From positions 11,943,327 to 12,007,326 of the forward strand of contig CM065313.1 in NCBI GenBank assembly GCA_033032175.1: a stretch of DNA of 64,000 bases. Direction: 5' to 3'. The stretch comes from Saturnia japonica (Eukaryota > Arthropoda > Insecta > Lepidoptera > Saturniidae). Under the pieces are notes generated by a model. It saw only the letters and a list, made by a program, of their open reading frames with translations. It made no database searches and was not told where the DNA came from. A program made the position numbers and the translations under genes. Of the stretch, positions 36,763 to 48,716 are shown one piece after another (position 1 is the first letter of the stretch; every line of letters begins with the position of its first letter).

Positions 36763-36995
36763 AGTGACGGCACTATGTCTAACGGTAAACACAGTACAAT
36801 CAAAAAATAATGGTGACTACCAAAAGTATAGTAATCCACCGATGGTCATCACTGTTATGTCGGCCTGAAAAGCTTCTCAACAGCTGAATATACATCGACT
36901 GATCTCGGAACGCGACAAGCATAAGTGTGCCAATACGATGGGTGATACATTTAATGTATGGTGGTCGCGATCCAATTGGATACACTTATCATGTC
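36763..36995 (+). repeat. Dispersed repeat family G, longest copy
   Basis: Order: AAAGTGACGGCACTATGTCT, ACAGTACAATCAAAAAATAA, ATCACTGTTATGTCGGCCTG, GATCTCGGAACGCGACAAGC, GATGGGTGATACATTTAATG, TGGTCGCGATCCAATTGGAT. Class unknown. No clear Pol III boxes or terminal inverted repeats. Confidence 0.5.
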
Positions 36996-37009
36996 ACCAT
37001 GTACTGGGT

Positions 37010-37260
37010 GGCTCGCTTATAGAACCGCACGCGTTTGATATTACGCATAGTTATTTACATTCCAAAATTTTATTTTTGTAGGTACATATTATTGACATTT
37101 CATATAGCCTATTAAATGAGGAATGACATATACTTCCCGAGTACAATCTCAACAAAATTATTTCAGGTACCTATTATTAAAAATGTTCTTTTTTAAAATA
37201 GTTCTGAAGTTATTGTTGACGTTTCTTCTAGCCTATCAATTATGAAATCACGTTGGTATT
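37010..37260 (-). repeat. Family E repeat, one or two units
   Basis: The minus strand shows GATTGTACTCGGGAAGTATA, TGTCATTCCTCATTTAATAG and AATAACTATGCGTAATATCA, matching family E units and 3' end. Confidence 0.45.
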
Positions 37261-37494
37261 GTAACAGATTATGGGCCGGTAGCGCAGTGGAAGTTATTTG
37301 TAGTAATAAATAAAACCAGCATATAAAAGTAAAGAACAGGAAAAAAACATATATATAAGGTAGCAAAGATCTTTACACAACAAAAGAGAACTGTGTGACA
37401 CATACCAAATTTAAAATATGGAAGGTACAAATTTATTATAAAAGAGTATCTACTCAACAGGTATGCATCCCATCTACGAAATTTTGTCAAAAGC

Positions 37495-37700
37495 GGTTGA
37501 TAATTACAACAAATTACGGCGGTAGAGAAAACCCCCACAGTTCCGTTGCACCGGACTGTCTCCATCAGGGGTAAGCACTAGTTGGCCTTGCCGTCTGGGT
37601 ATCGCAGTCCATGGTGATGGAGGGTTTTCATTACCGCGGCAGACGATGCAGCGCTGGATTTGCGTCAGTCTGATATACTCCTCTTGTTCCCCATCCATTC
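37495..37700 (-). other. GC-rich open segment of unknown nature
   Basis: The minus strand encodes MDGEQEEYIRLTQIQRCIVC, RGNENPPSPWTAIPRRQGQ and LVLTPDGDSPVQRNCGGF. GC content and amino-acid composition look like coding sequence rather than noise. No splice chain ties it to the exons at 50-58 kb, and it sits among repeats. It could be a transposon-derived exon or a dispersed repeat with a remnant frame. Confidence 0.3.
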
Positions 37701-37796
37701 AGGATTTCCCAGCGTCAGAGACCTATCGGTTTGTTTTAGCAACTGCACTTGTGCCCCAGTCCTTCTATACGTGTACTGTATATTAATTCCTATTCT

Positions 37797-38246
37797 ACAG
37801 TCACTTAATATTTTAAAAAATATAGTCCAATTTTAAACTATAAGTCATTGAAAAAATCTCTTAAGTTTAAGATAATTCAACGCATTAGCTATTGTTGAAT
37901 TTAATGATATAAAAATGCTCGAACCTATATATTATTTCCAATGATAATAAAAAAGTATTATAGGACAGAAGTCGGTTAAAAATCCAGCAAAACATGTCCA
38001 AACGATAACAATCATTTTTTTACAGTCACTTAATATTTTAAAAAATATAGTCCAATTTTAAACTATAAGTCATTGAAAAAATCTCTTAAGTTTAAGATAA
38101 TTCAACGCATTAGCTATTGTTGAATTTAATGATATAAAAATGCTCGAACCTATATATTATTTCCAATGATAATAAAAAAGTATTATAGGACAGAAGTCGG
38201 TTAAAAATCCAGCAAAACATGTCCAAACGATAACAATCATTTTTTT
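37797..38246. repeat. Exact 225-bp tandem duplication
   Basis: Unit 1 spans 37797-38021 and unit 2 spans 38022-38246. Both start ACAGTCACTTAATATT and end CAATCATTTTTTT. Read base by base, I find no difference between them, including A- and T-run lengths. The sequence is AT-rich, noncoding and not seen elsewhere in the window. Confidence 0.95.
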
Positions 38247-38609
38247 AAAATGACATTTACAGAAATTTAGATATGGTTATTAAAATTTGACACATTACAA
38301 TGTCAACGACTCATGAATGTTTTAATTTTTGTATAAATTTACAGATATCAAGTACCAGGAAACTGAACTAGAGATAGCATACACGGGCGCTCTCAACAGG
38401 TTTTCGGTACAAGAGCGACACCTAATGTTTTATTCATAGGACCGATACAGCAGGCGGGTTTTAAGGCGTCTGTCTCTCCACCGCTCTTACAATTTGTAAT
38501 TTAATTCCGTTATCAGGCCGTGATAGTACGTGTCGAAATAAAAGAAGTATCTTTTATTGAGACATATAAAAAAAAGTAAACAAAGCAATTACCCGTTTAA
38601 TGCTAAGAC

Positions 38610-39412
38610 AAACCCCAGCTGTCTTATTAATAAAAATGGTCTAACCTAACCTTATTCCGACCTTACACCTAGACTAGTTACTCCGAGTATAACAAAGTAT
38701 TAACTTCGATTTTAAAATGCTATCAATAAACATGGAGTTAAGTCGGATTAGCAATACTTTCCTTAAACCTTAACTATGGCAACACGCTTGAATTTAAAAG
38801 TAAAAAGAATGAGTCAGTGAACCAAAAGGAATGAAACTATTGATACTGACAGATTAAATTACAGTTTTCAATTTTTTATCTTCAATCGACGCGAAGTTAC
38901 TTTGGTGGAACTGAAAATGGATAGAGATTATTATAACGTTAATCTGAGGCTACTGGAAGAAGTTGATGAAATAATAAACGAAATTAATTTTATTACTATC
39001 ATTAATACAACGGAATCAGATTAATTATAAATGTGAAATCTTACCTTACCTTTTCTTCCTCATCACAATTAACTGAGCGATTGCGTTTTTGACTCATATT
39101 TAGTCAATTAATCTTAATAATTTAATAAAAATATTCGAAATAAACACCACACAATCAAAGCAGCTACTAAACTACAAAACGAAAGTTCAAAGTTGTCAAA
39201 ATACGATTACGGACGGGTGGCCATAGTTTAAACCAGCACTAAACTAGGTAGCTGGAAGGTATAACTTTTATTCCGAGAGTAGAGTCGGATTAGCTTACTC
39301 ATACCTTACTTCGTGTTTATTAATACAAAAAATGGTTAGTACTGACTTAATACTGAGAGTAAAGTTAATACTGCTCTAGTCTACGTTTATTAATAAGGCT
39401 GCAGAGGTTTAA
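38610..39412. mobile_element. Candidate Harbinger-like inverted-repeat element
   Basis: The left end has CCCCAGCTGTCTTATTAATA. The right end reverse-complemented has CCTCTGCAGCCTTATTAATA. Further inside, related GTCGGATTAG / CTAATCCGAC phrases face each other. Two small frames converge. One is plus strand, 38918-39025 (MDRDYYNVNLRLLEEVDEII, ending in NTTESD). The other is minus strand from about 39097 (MSQKRNRSVNCDEEEK), followed by GTAAGG, like the start of a Myb/SANT-type accessory protein. Assignment to PIF/Harbinger is inference. No 3-bp duplication is visible. Confidence 0.4.
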
Positions 39413-41844
39413 TTGGATGCCTTTAACAAAAGGTTGTATATAAATTTATTAGTGAAATAAATAAATATAAATTTTCATTTTACTCGACAAATGTTTACTT
39501 TTTTCCGTATTTCAAGTACATATATGTCACCGGATAAATCTAAAAACCGTTGGTGTAAAAACAATCTAGTCAGATTACATACACCACAAGGAGACTGGTA
39601 TTTCTGGGCTGTGATCGAACAAGATGAAGTATAAGCTCAATAAAAATGATTATATTTTTATATTCAAAAATGCAAATTACTAGGTAACACAATTTACAAT
39701 CTACAAAATGAGAAAACTAAATAGTAAGTTAAGGAGTAAATAAAGGTTATCGATAATTAATCGAATAATATGAAATGTAAAGATAAAAAATAGTGCAATG
39801 CTAACATCAGCTAATTATTTTAACCAAAACAATTAAATTAATTACATAGAATGGATAGATTAAAAGTCCTAAAAATCATATATCTTTATTTATATAAAAA
39901 AACTTATATGATTCGTGTTTCTATTTGAATTCATTAGTTACTTTTTAATCGAACTGTATTTTTAGTCTCTGCTAACATGTGATAACTCCGGATTCCGATG
40001 CGTCGTTAGCTTTGTATTAGAGGTGGGCTATTATGAATGATTTACATAATTGAGAAATCTCGATTATGACTTATCAGTGATAATTCATAATCGAATTACG
40101 AATAAGAATGATCATTCATAATAGAGCCTTTGATGTAAATACCCAGAGTTGGCCGAGAGTGGAGAGTAAAAAAACGGTTACCACGACTTTTCAATAGGGC
40201 AAATACCTAACATTATTAAACCTAATTATCTATATAAAAACACTAATCACACTTAAATCGTCTGTTTTAGTATAACTCGATATATAACCTCACTTTCACG
40301 AAATATCATCCTAAAACTATGCTCTCAAATTGTCAAAATTCACAAAAAGATCAGTGAAGGTTTAATAATTTATTAGCTATTAATTGACACCATTTTCATC
40401 CTTTTCGATCTAGGTTTATTTTCTAGCCCACGATTCTATGAAAGAGTATCCGTCTCCTTTGCAATCTAAAGGTTACATTTTTGTAGGGTTTGTAAGAGAC
40501 AAATTAGCCGTTGAAAATGCACATTTTTGATTATTTAGTGTTCGTTCACAATCTTCTAACAGCAGTTTACAATCTGACTCGATTGTTTTTAACCAAGTAA
40601 AGGGTTCATACAATTATCCGGTGACAAATATAAATTAATAATGTTATAAGATATTTTCTTGTATTATTATTCACACAACTCCGCCAACTAATTTTTTATA
40701 CATTACGGTCTGTTAAAGGTAAAGACGTAAAATGTTAACAAAAAATAGTCAAACAGAGTTACTTTCGGATAGAACATAAATTAAACCCCTATTCTTATTA
40801 ATGTACTATGCTGTTAATATAAACAGTAACTCATAACAGTTTTCACAGTGGCATGGCGACACGATGTCGCCTTGCAAATGAGTTCACAGACTCGACGTGG
40901 AATACTAATATTAATGAGAGAATGATTGGATCTCTAAGTTGCATCCATTATTTTATTTTTCTTTCATCGAACCACCTAGTACCTTTATTTTAGAATAAAA
41001 TTCTGAGAAATACTATAAGATTTTTTTAACAGGGGTAGGTTTAAAGTAACAAAAACACTTTTGTGTATTGTCCTGAACTTTTGTAGTGCAGCCAAATGTT
41101 CTCAGGAATATAAATAAATGATATTAAATTGAAAAGGGTCAAAAGTCGAAATATGGAGACAAATCTATTAAAATAAACCACACAGCTTTTAATGTTATTT
41201 AAAAGTCTACCACACATTTATTTATTCGTATTGTTTGTCGGTAAAGCCGGCTTTCATACAGCGAATAGCCAAAGGATCATAATTCTTATAGACTTTCTTA
41301 ATAAATCTGTAATTCTGTCTGTATATGTAAGTTTATATTTAAGTTTAATCATTCTGGCCGTCAAGTATCACTATATTATTTTTCACTACGATACTCAAAA
41401 TAAAAGCAAATTTTGATTATAATTATTTATTATACGGAGCGATTTTTTTCCGAATATATAGGAAGAAGTTCGCAATATAAATAACTTCTATTCTATTGGT
41501 TTAACCACAGATCTCTAAGGTTTAACTGTACATTTTCTTGTAATTAATATCATATTTCAACGAGACATACTAAACAGAGCTGGATAATAAAAAAAATTGC
41601 GTAAGAAATAAAAATATATATATCGAGTTTCTCAAATACAGAGCGAGGTGGCAAGCTCCAATTCAAAAGGCGAGTTCCGGTTCGGTAAAGGAAAATTGTG
41701 TACGAAGTTTTTCTTTTTTAAAGACTTTATAGATAAATATGTTTGTTATTTTTAAACTTTATTTGTATAATAATGTGCATGCTATATTTACATTTTCTCA
41801 TTTTTATTCAAATTATCTATTTAAAAAAAATATTTATTCAATTT
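39413..41844. other. No supported gene
   Basis: AT-rich DNA. Around 40028-40135 several ATGAATGATTT / ATCATTCATAAT phrases form imperfect inverted repeats, probably a decayed element end. Nothing else is recognised. Confidence 0.35.
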
Positions 41845-42180
41845 AGGCCGTAAGAAGGCACTTATGAACGACAAAACAGTACTAACGGTTCGGAAAATAT
41901 CCCAGTCATCGATAAGAACCGACAAGAAACTCGATCGGGTTTATCTTATTATCTTTTTCATTTTTTTTTATCTGGTTATACAGTATTTAATTATATACAG
42001 TTATTATCATTTTCAGTAAATGTACAGAGAAGGAATCACATCCAGACATCACCATCATTCAAGTAATCAGCCACCCTATAGTACCCGTTTGACAATAAAA
42101 CGTGCTTAACATGATTCTTGAACTTATTATCTGGCAAATCGCTAATGTGCGTATTGATGCGCGATGTGCATATGATTTGC
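41845..42180 (-). pseudogene. Jockey/CR1-like LINE 3' end with ORF2 C-terminus
   Basis: On the minus strand the last ORF2 residues read INTHISDLPDNKFKNHVKHV-like text followed by YLNDGDVWM and a stop. A 3' UTR follows with GAGTTTCTTGTCGGTTCTTA, a GGAAAATCCTxxGT-like patch and AAGTGCCTTCTTACGGCCTA, ending in AATTGAATAAATATTTTTTT. It is 5'-truncated. Same family as 50150-50545, 58790-59300 and 63828-63960. Confidence 0.65.
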
Positions 42181-43285
42181 TAATTCGCTGTCACACCTGT
42201 CACAATTGACATCCCTAAATGAGTTTGAATTATATAAAAAATACATTGTTATAACTTTATAAAAGTAATGAAAGTAAATTAACATATTTACAATTTTCCA
42301 TCCAGATTAATGATTAGGCGAATCCGCTAGCATAACAAAACTGGAAAATCGCGGAGATATAATTAGTCTTAAGATTTACATTATCTGATTTTTTGTAATA
42401 GCGGTGAGTTAAGGTGACTTCAAGTGTGAGTGACGTTATCAGTGGGAACAGCTTGCAGAACCGAGGTCGCGACGTGCCTCAAATAAATTTATCTACCTCA
42501 CAACATCTGCTGACGAGGGCTCTAATTACCTCAAACTGCGTCTTTTTCTCTTTATTCACAACATATTTTATAAAGCTGTTCCTTTACATTGTTTACACAA
42601 AGTACCTATGATTTTTTCTTAGCATTTTTAACATTTGTACGTTGAACATGGGTAAATAATTAGTTCATTAGATATAGTAAGATATTGTGTCTTTGATTGA
42701 TGTGATTGATATTGTTTATATTATTGCATAATGCTGTCTGGTTCGAGATACAAGAGAAAATCAAAATATTGGATGATTTCTGCCAAAAGTATATTTTACA
42801 TTTACTATTCATTACATATTAAATATACAAGATATTTACTGGTGTGAAATATTTAATGCAGCGAGTCAGACCGGTTGTTGGGCCCAATGTTGGCATGGTG
42901 ACGCTTTGGTCCAATGTTGGCGGCGTAGAGCGGAGTTCGTTTTTTTAAATAGACAAATTGGATTATTTCATATTTTTATGTCAAAACGTGGATATATTTA
43001 CCTGGTGTATTTATTTATCACGTAAAGGTACAGTCAGTCAAACAATCACCTCTTTGCCTATTGCATATTCAGAAACAATCGTACCTAAGAGTAAACTCCA
43101 GTCGTGCGTCGGAGCTGTTACACACACAAATTTTTTTTTGCATAATCACATCCACATCTGCCGGGCGCGGGCGTCTCCTGACACCTTTCTTATTTATTAA
43201 ATACGACGTCACCGAGCTAAGCAGGCGTTGGAGGAGACATTAAGAATTGCGCCAATAGACGTGCGTACGCCATTACAATCCCGAT
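42181..43285. other. No supported gene
   Basis: AT-rich with a short GC-richer patch at 43080-43260 (CGGGCGCGGGCGTCTCCTGA and GGCGTTGGAGGAGACATTAA). That patch resembles fragments of dispersed elements but is not assigned. Confidence 0.35.
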
Positions 43286-43289
43286 AAAT

Positions 43290-43380
43290 TTTTACCCGAC
43301 TGCAGAAAAGGAGGGTTATGTTTTTCGAGCACACCTATGTATGTATCATACATACATACATACAAAGGATGAAATACGGG
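43290..43380 (+). mobile_element. RTE-like element 3' tail with a CATA microsatellite
   Basis: CCCGACTGCAGAAAAGGAGG then GTTATGTTTTTCGAGCACAC and a run based on ATGTATGTATCATACATACA. This phrase followed by ATGT/CATA repeats is a familiar tail of lepidopteran RTE-type LINEs and their derivatives. Confidence 0.5.
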
Positions 43381-43952
43381 AAGAAAGTTTGTATGAAGAA
43401 CCCATCATTTCTCAAATTCGTAACATGAAAATTCATATGTATGCTTTTGGTAAAAAAAAAGAGCTTTCTCTCAAGGCGGTACAGTGAAAGAGAGTTTTGG
43501 GTTGTGAGCGGAAGACGTTAAAACTACTGGATAAATTAAAATTATATTTTTTTTATTTTACTATTTAGATACTTGGTCCTCATCTAAAAACAATTGTCAC
43601 GAAATTAGATGAAACCTTAAAGAAACAAATAGGCTACTCAAAATAATTATTCTACGCAGACGAGGTAGCGGGTACCAAATAGTAGAAAATAAATATGAGG
43701 TCTCAAGTCATTATTAGATGTTCCTGAACTCTTATTCAAATTTGAATTGGTAGGTTTATTTAATTATATTCAATGTAAATCAATTACATAAAGCTGTCAC
43801 TTGAGTGCCAGTTAATTAACGACGTATTTTGTGAATCACGATAGGTGTCTTCTTAATGAATAGAGGAATAAGCGTCTGTTGGTGACATCTGCCTGACATT
43901 GCTTTCTGTTCCTGAGACCTTGTTTATACTCAACTTGCAAAACATTTAATAC

Positions 43953-44275
43953 TATAGCTGTGCCCCATGGTTTCACTCGTGTTAAATTTAACTCTCGACC
44001 GCGTCGCGTCACCTCCAACGCACCCTTGTAGCCTTTCATTGTTCCTATTTCCCGTACTTAATTACAGCTAGCCAGATGGCTTGACGTCCATGGTTACTGC
44101 TCCGCGCCATACATTTGTAGCGTAATGTTTTGTAACTTATAACCGTTCTCAATGAATAGGCTTTAATTTCAAAAAGAGTTATTCAAATCTGACCAGTAGT
44201 TCTAGAGATTAGCGCGTTCAAACAAACAAGAAAACAAAAAACAATTTCTTGCTATTTATAATATTTACTAGCTAA
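43953..44275 (-). mobile_element. Helitron-like element, family H
   Basis: The minus strand shows AACGCGCTAATCTCTAGAAC, TACTGGTCAGATTTGAATAA, CATTACGCTACAAATGTATG and GCGCGGAGCAGTAACCATGG. It ends AACACGAGTGAAACCATGGG then GCACAGCTAT. The layout matches 30535-30785 and 32817-33624. The 3' terminus is mutated. Confidence 0.55.
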
Positions 44276-45077
44276 GCTTGCTAGTTAGAAATAACTCATT
44301 TAGAGAGCTACCAAATTATACTGATATGAGTACTAGGCGACTGAATTCAACAAGCAAAAGAACATATAGCTAGCTAACTATTGAATTATGATATTTTCCT
44401 TCACCAAAATCTGGGGCTCATTGTTGTATTTGAACTCATACATCCCACAAGGCCAGATAGTTACTCACTACAGCACTTCCTAACAAAATAGTTGAGCATA
44501 TACTTAGAAGAAAAAAAATTATGGCCATGGTATAATATTTATAAGTTTTTTACAATGTCTAGCTCATGCAACTATCTGTCTCTCGAGTAATCTTTTGTTT
44601 GCACGCTGTGTAATATCCCTAGGAGTTCGTTCATCGCTCGTTTATCGGCCTTCAGGATTATGTACCATTTACGAAATCAGTATTATATAAACTAACTAAT
44701 GCATTCAATCCATTATTACAACATGTATTTTTAATACAGCTATCGTGGTGTTATTACTTACACATTATAAGTGGAAATAAAATCCCCTAAAATAATTTTA
44801 CTATGCATTAAATGGTGCGTATTTACTGACGCGATGCACGGAACCTATTAATATAGTTACGTGAACTTTTCATTTCTAAATTTATAATATTATGGTAATA
44901 ATAAGAATATGAACAACGTTGTAGTGAGTAAACTAATCTTCGTTCAGTTTTGATAATCTTTTATTATTTTAAATCACAATATTCCCGTAGAACAGAATAT
45001 ATAAAAAACCATTATGTACAAAGTTTTCTGTTTTTTTTCTATTAATATAAAACAAAATATTTTTATTAATCGTTTAT

Positions 45078-45366
45078 AGGTTTTAGCGTTATGGTCAGCA
45101 TCTCACGTAAAGTTAAGTCACGATGAGGTCCAAAATGATGACATGTTGAGCCCAGTGAGAATACTGGCTCTCAAACGTAGCTGTCGAAACACATCTGTAT
45201 GTGCTTGTCGGCAGTTTTCAACTTAAGGATGGTCTTTACTAGCTAGCCAGGCGGGCATTAGATGGTTTCATCGCGATGTTTATCTTTATCGAAAGCTCAG
45301 GCTAGTTGCAGGGATTTAAACTCACGTTGATCGACGCGATTTCCGTACACTACGAATGACCCATCT
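45078..45366 (-). mobile_element. tRNA-derived SINE, family A, inverted copy
   Basis: The minus-strand order is CGCGTCGATCAACGTGAGTT (B-box side), AGCCTGAGCTTTCGATAAAG, CGCCTGGCTAGCTAGTAAAG, ACATACAGATGTGTTTCGAC, GAGAGCCAGTATTCTCACTG and TAACGCTAAAACC. It contains a small internal change in the TGAGATGCTGACC region. Confidence 0.7.
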
Positions 45367-46384
45367 TAAATTGTAATCTTTAATCTATCTTCAATCTTTA
45401 ATTGTCATCTTGAATTGTATTATTTGATAATTGGATAATTCTGTTGCATATTTACTTGGAAATTTTATTTTTAGACAAAGAAAAATAGTATTCGAACTTA
45501 TAAAAAGTAAGATTTGAACATTGGCTGATTTTAAAGTCGAAACGACCAGTATACTTTGAGCTATTTATACTATTATTATAAAGGATAAACTTTGTGAATT
45601 TACAATTACTGAACCAATTCTACGTTCAGGCTGATAGATAGGCTATGTTTTAATGCTATTAAGTATAACATTTAATTAACGCCTACGAAGTTGCGTGAGG
45701 TTGCTTAATATAGGTCAAATGCTTTTTGTGCTTTGTTGAATTAAACATAATTAAAGTTTCTTTTTCATAAATTATACAAATGTTTCTTCTATTAGAAACA
45801 TCATAAGTAAGTGAGTAAAAAGGTCTAAGCAACCTGGCTTCTGGGTTGAATCCAACACCAAATATTTTCAATACACCAACAAAAAATATGTTTCATTTAT
45901 AGATACTTTATTTTAGTATGAAAATAAGTAAACATGGCATATTCGTAATATTTAATGGAAAAATTAAAATACGCATATTCCTACAAAATAACGGAATAAG
46001 CCTCTCAACTTACAGCTTGCGTTGAATAGACCGTAATTATTATGTGCAAGCAGGCACATACGAACTTGCACGCAGATACCGCAATAAACTGGAAATAGAC
46101 CGCTTTCATAACTTTAACTTTCAGATAACCTGGTAACACAGTCTGTAAATTAATATTCCAGAAGTTTACACCAACAGTAAGATAATTTACTCATATTTTA
46201 ATGATATCATGTCTTTACTGAAATCTATATAAAATTAATTTTAATCAGTTTAATTTAATACTAATTATAATAGTTAGACTACACTTGACAACAGTACAAA
46301 TTTTATATTCATTAATTATATTAAAGACGCAAAAACATTTTGCTTTACTCCAAAGATAGATACTTGGTCCTTATCAAAAAAATA
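45367..46384. other. No supported feature
   Basis: AT-rich. Short TTTAATCTATCTTCAATCTT-type repeats at 45376-45420 only. Confidence 0.4.
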
Positions 46385-46610
46385 ATCCAAGCGCAACTGC
46401 TATCCTGGGTTCGATTCCCAGGTCGAGCAAAATGTTATTGGATTTTCTATAAAATTTTTAGATGCAACTCGGAGTGTGGCTTTGTGCCCGATTAATCGCA
46501 ATAGGCTTGCCCCCTATTACATGGGACCTAAAAACATACAGGGCGAACTGTGGGTGTGCATTAGTACACCTATATCTAATCCTTCGGGTATACAGACGTG
46601 ATGGTATGTT
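46385..46610 (+). mobile_element. tRNA-headed SINE, family B, 5'-truncated
   Basis: It starts within the head (CAAGCGCAACTGCTATCCTG), keeps the B-box GGTTCGATTCCC, and has the family body (TTTGTGCCCGATTAATCGCA, CCCCCTATTACATGGGACCT) ending CAGACGTGATGGTATGTT. Confidence 0.7.
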
Positions 46611-46629
46611 TATGTTATGTTCATTGAAT

Positions 46630-47400
46630 AAAAAAAACGTGTGGTGTCGTGGGACACCAGATAGGAACGAAGTTCCTCATTATAAAACATGAATTTCAAG
46701 TTTTATGATAAAAAAACTACTTTACAAAATTATCTTAACACCTTTATTTACAATGATTTATAAAAATATATAATAATAATATACAAAAAACAGCTATTTA
46801 CATGAATAATAATAACAGTCATCACGTATACTATACATTACACACTGTATAGCCACGATACATAGACTATACATAAACTCTATGGTTTTGAAGAATTCCC
46901 TTGTGTATCTTCGAAGTTGAAGATTCAATGCCAATGAAATTAAAATGGCACCGCCCTTGAGATATCCGCTATCCAACAAAAAAGTTATTCTAGGTTCAGC
47001 AAATAAAAAAATTAAATTAAAAAAAAAATACATATATTAAAACTTCTATGTTATAAATTTTCGAATTAAGTTACCTCAGTACTAAATGAAGTGCGAAGTA
47101 AAGATTGAAAAAAAACGCCCGAGGCGAGGATTCAAACCTAGGTCTTTGGCCATAGCAGTGACGCTTATAACCGCTAGGCTAGGCTAGTTTCAAAACTATT
47201 GAAACTATATTACTGTAAAAATCTTACGCTTTTATAATATTACGTTACGGACGTTTTTTGCCGGCTAGGGTACCCCTCCGCAACGCTCCATAGGGAACTT
47301 CGTTCCAAAAATATTAAAGTTTTAAGTAAGAAACTACGGTTTTTATAAGCATTAAGCGTTCTTCTGCCATCCACGCGAGTGAACCTGGGGGCACAGCTAG
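46630..47400 (+). mobile_element. Helitron-like element with nested tRNA-like unit
   Basis: The left part has GTGGTGTCGTGGGACACCAG and ATAGGAACGAAGTTCCTCAT. The right part has GTACCCCTCCGCAACGCTCC and ATAGGGAACTTCGTTCCAAA, then CCACGCGAGTGAACCTGGGG and GCACAGCTAG before TT. The CTAG end after a CG-rich hairpin fits a Helitron 3' terminus. A middle piece at 46905-46990 also occurs at 48620-48715. A tRNA-like unit lies inside at 47105-47195. Confidence 0.5.
47105..47195 (-). mobile_element. tRNA-like SINE head followed by T8
   Basis: On the minus strand AGCCTAGCCTAGCGGTTATA (A-box side) and CTAGGTTTGAATCCTCGCC (B-box) are followed directly by CTCGGGCGTTTTTTTTC. No closing acceptor stem, so not an intact tRNA gene. 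It closely parallels 27700-27787. Confidence 0.5.
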
Positions 47401-47889
47401 TTATTAAATATATCAGTCTTTACCAAATTACATAAAATCGGTTCTGTTAATCACTCCCATCTTTTAAATGAATATTTAAATACATAAAATACAAGAAACA
47501 TCAAAGCAAAACTGCCTTGTTATTCATATATAAAGATTTAATTGAATATTTAATATAACGTAACTTTAACAAGACGGACTAAATCCATAATATAAACTGG
47601 CGGGGATAGGTACACAATATTATTAAATAAACGTGGCAACAAAATGTTCTAGCTACATAAGCTATTTTACAGTTATAGTGGATTAATTTTAGACAGAATA
47701 ATGCAAAATGTTGTTCAGTTTGTAATTTAGTAATTTATAATTTAAATTAAGTATGCGATATAATTTTATTATGTAAATAGTTGGCAGTAGGTTAAAACAC
47801 GTCAGATCAAATTGAAGCTATTAATCGCGTACAATATTATTTGTGAATATATTAATATAAAAAATTTAACAATTCTTCAATTTTTTATA

Positions 47890-48293
47890 TCTATATTAAT
47901 AAATCTGTGGTTCTGTTTGTACATGTAATTTTTATCCAAATTTTCCAATAGACGTCCTCTATATAGGACATTGATAGAATAAGCCCTTAATTTTTTTTTG
48001 TCTATGTGTTTTTATGTCTGGATTTAACTTAAAACGGATTGACCAATTCTTATGAATGAAATTCCGTACTCAGAATCGTAAAAGGAAAAACCATTTTTTA
48101 AACTAATTCTTTTCTGATTTTCTTGACATTCTGTACACGGGAAGTATAAGTAATTCTATAATTCAAGAGCTATAAGAATTAAGAAAGAAAAAATTATAAG
48201 AAAGGAAAAATTTGTTTACATGAGATTTTTTCTAAATTCCTATTTTAGTGTAAATACAACAAGAATTGCTCACTTAATAGTATTAGATAAAAG
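47890..48293 (+). repeat. Family E repeat, partial
   Basis: It starts TCTATATTAATAAATCTGTG after an A, as does the copy at 59958. It carries GTACACGGGAAGTATAAGTA and ATAATTCAAGAGCTATAAGA, then runs without clear terminus into the SINE at 48294. Confidence 0.5.
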
Positions 48294-48610
48294 AAATGAT
48301 GGCTCAGTTGGTAGCGTGTATGGACTCAGCGTCGATTGACGTGAATTTGAATCCCTACAACGAGCCTGAGCTTTCGGTTAAGGAAAAAATCGTGATGAAG
48401 CCAAGGCATAGTGGTATGTCTGTTTTTAATGCCCACCTGGGTAGTTACCACTCTCAAGTTAAAAATCTGTCGCCAAGCACCAATATGTGTGTTCCGGCAG
48501 CTACACTTGGGAGTCAGTTTCCACTAGGCTTATAGTGCTACCATCTTGGAACACATTGCCACTTAAGATCAGGTGAGATATAAACTAAGCCTATAACGAT
48601 AAAAAAAAAT
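48294..48610 (+). mobile_element. tRNA-derived SINE, family A
   Basis: A-box TGGCTCAGTTGG is intact. The B-box is mutated (AATTTGAATCCC). The full body follows, with TTTCGGTTAAGGAAAAAATC, CATAGTGGTATGTCTG, GGTAGTTACCACTCTCAAG, AAGCACCAATATGTGTGTTC, GATCAGGTGAGATATAAACT and an ACGATAAAAAAAAA tail. Confidence 0.75.
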
Positions 48611-48716
48611 GCAATTGCTTACTCGGAACTTCAAAGTTGAAGGTATCTAATGCCAATGAAATTAAAATGGGACTATCCTTCAGATATTCCCTATCCAAAA
48701 AAGAAAGAATCATCCA

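Noticed and set aside
42414..42611. 65-codon plus-strand frame with a moderately polar start
   Set aside because: The second half is random hydrophobic AT-rich translation. No splice donor in frame and no recognised motif.
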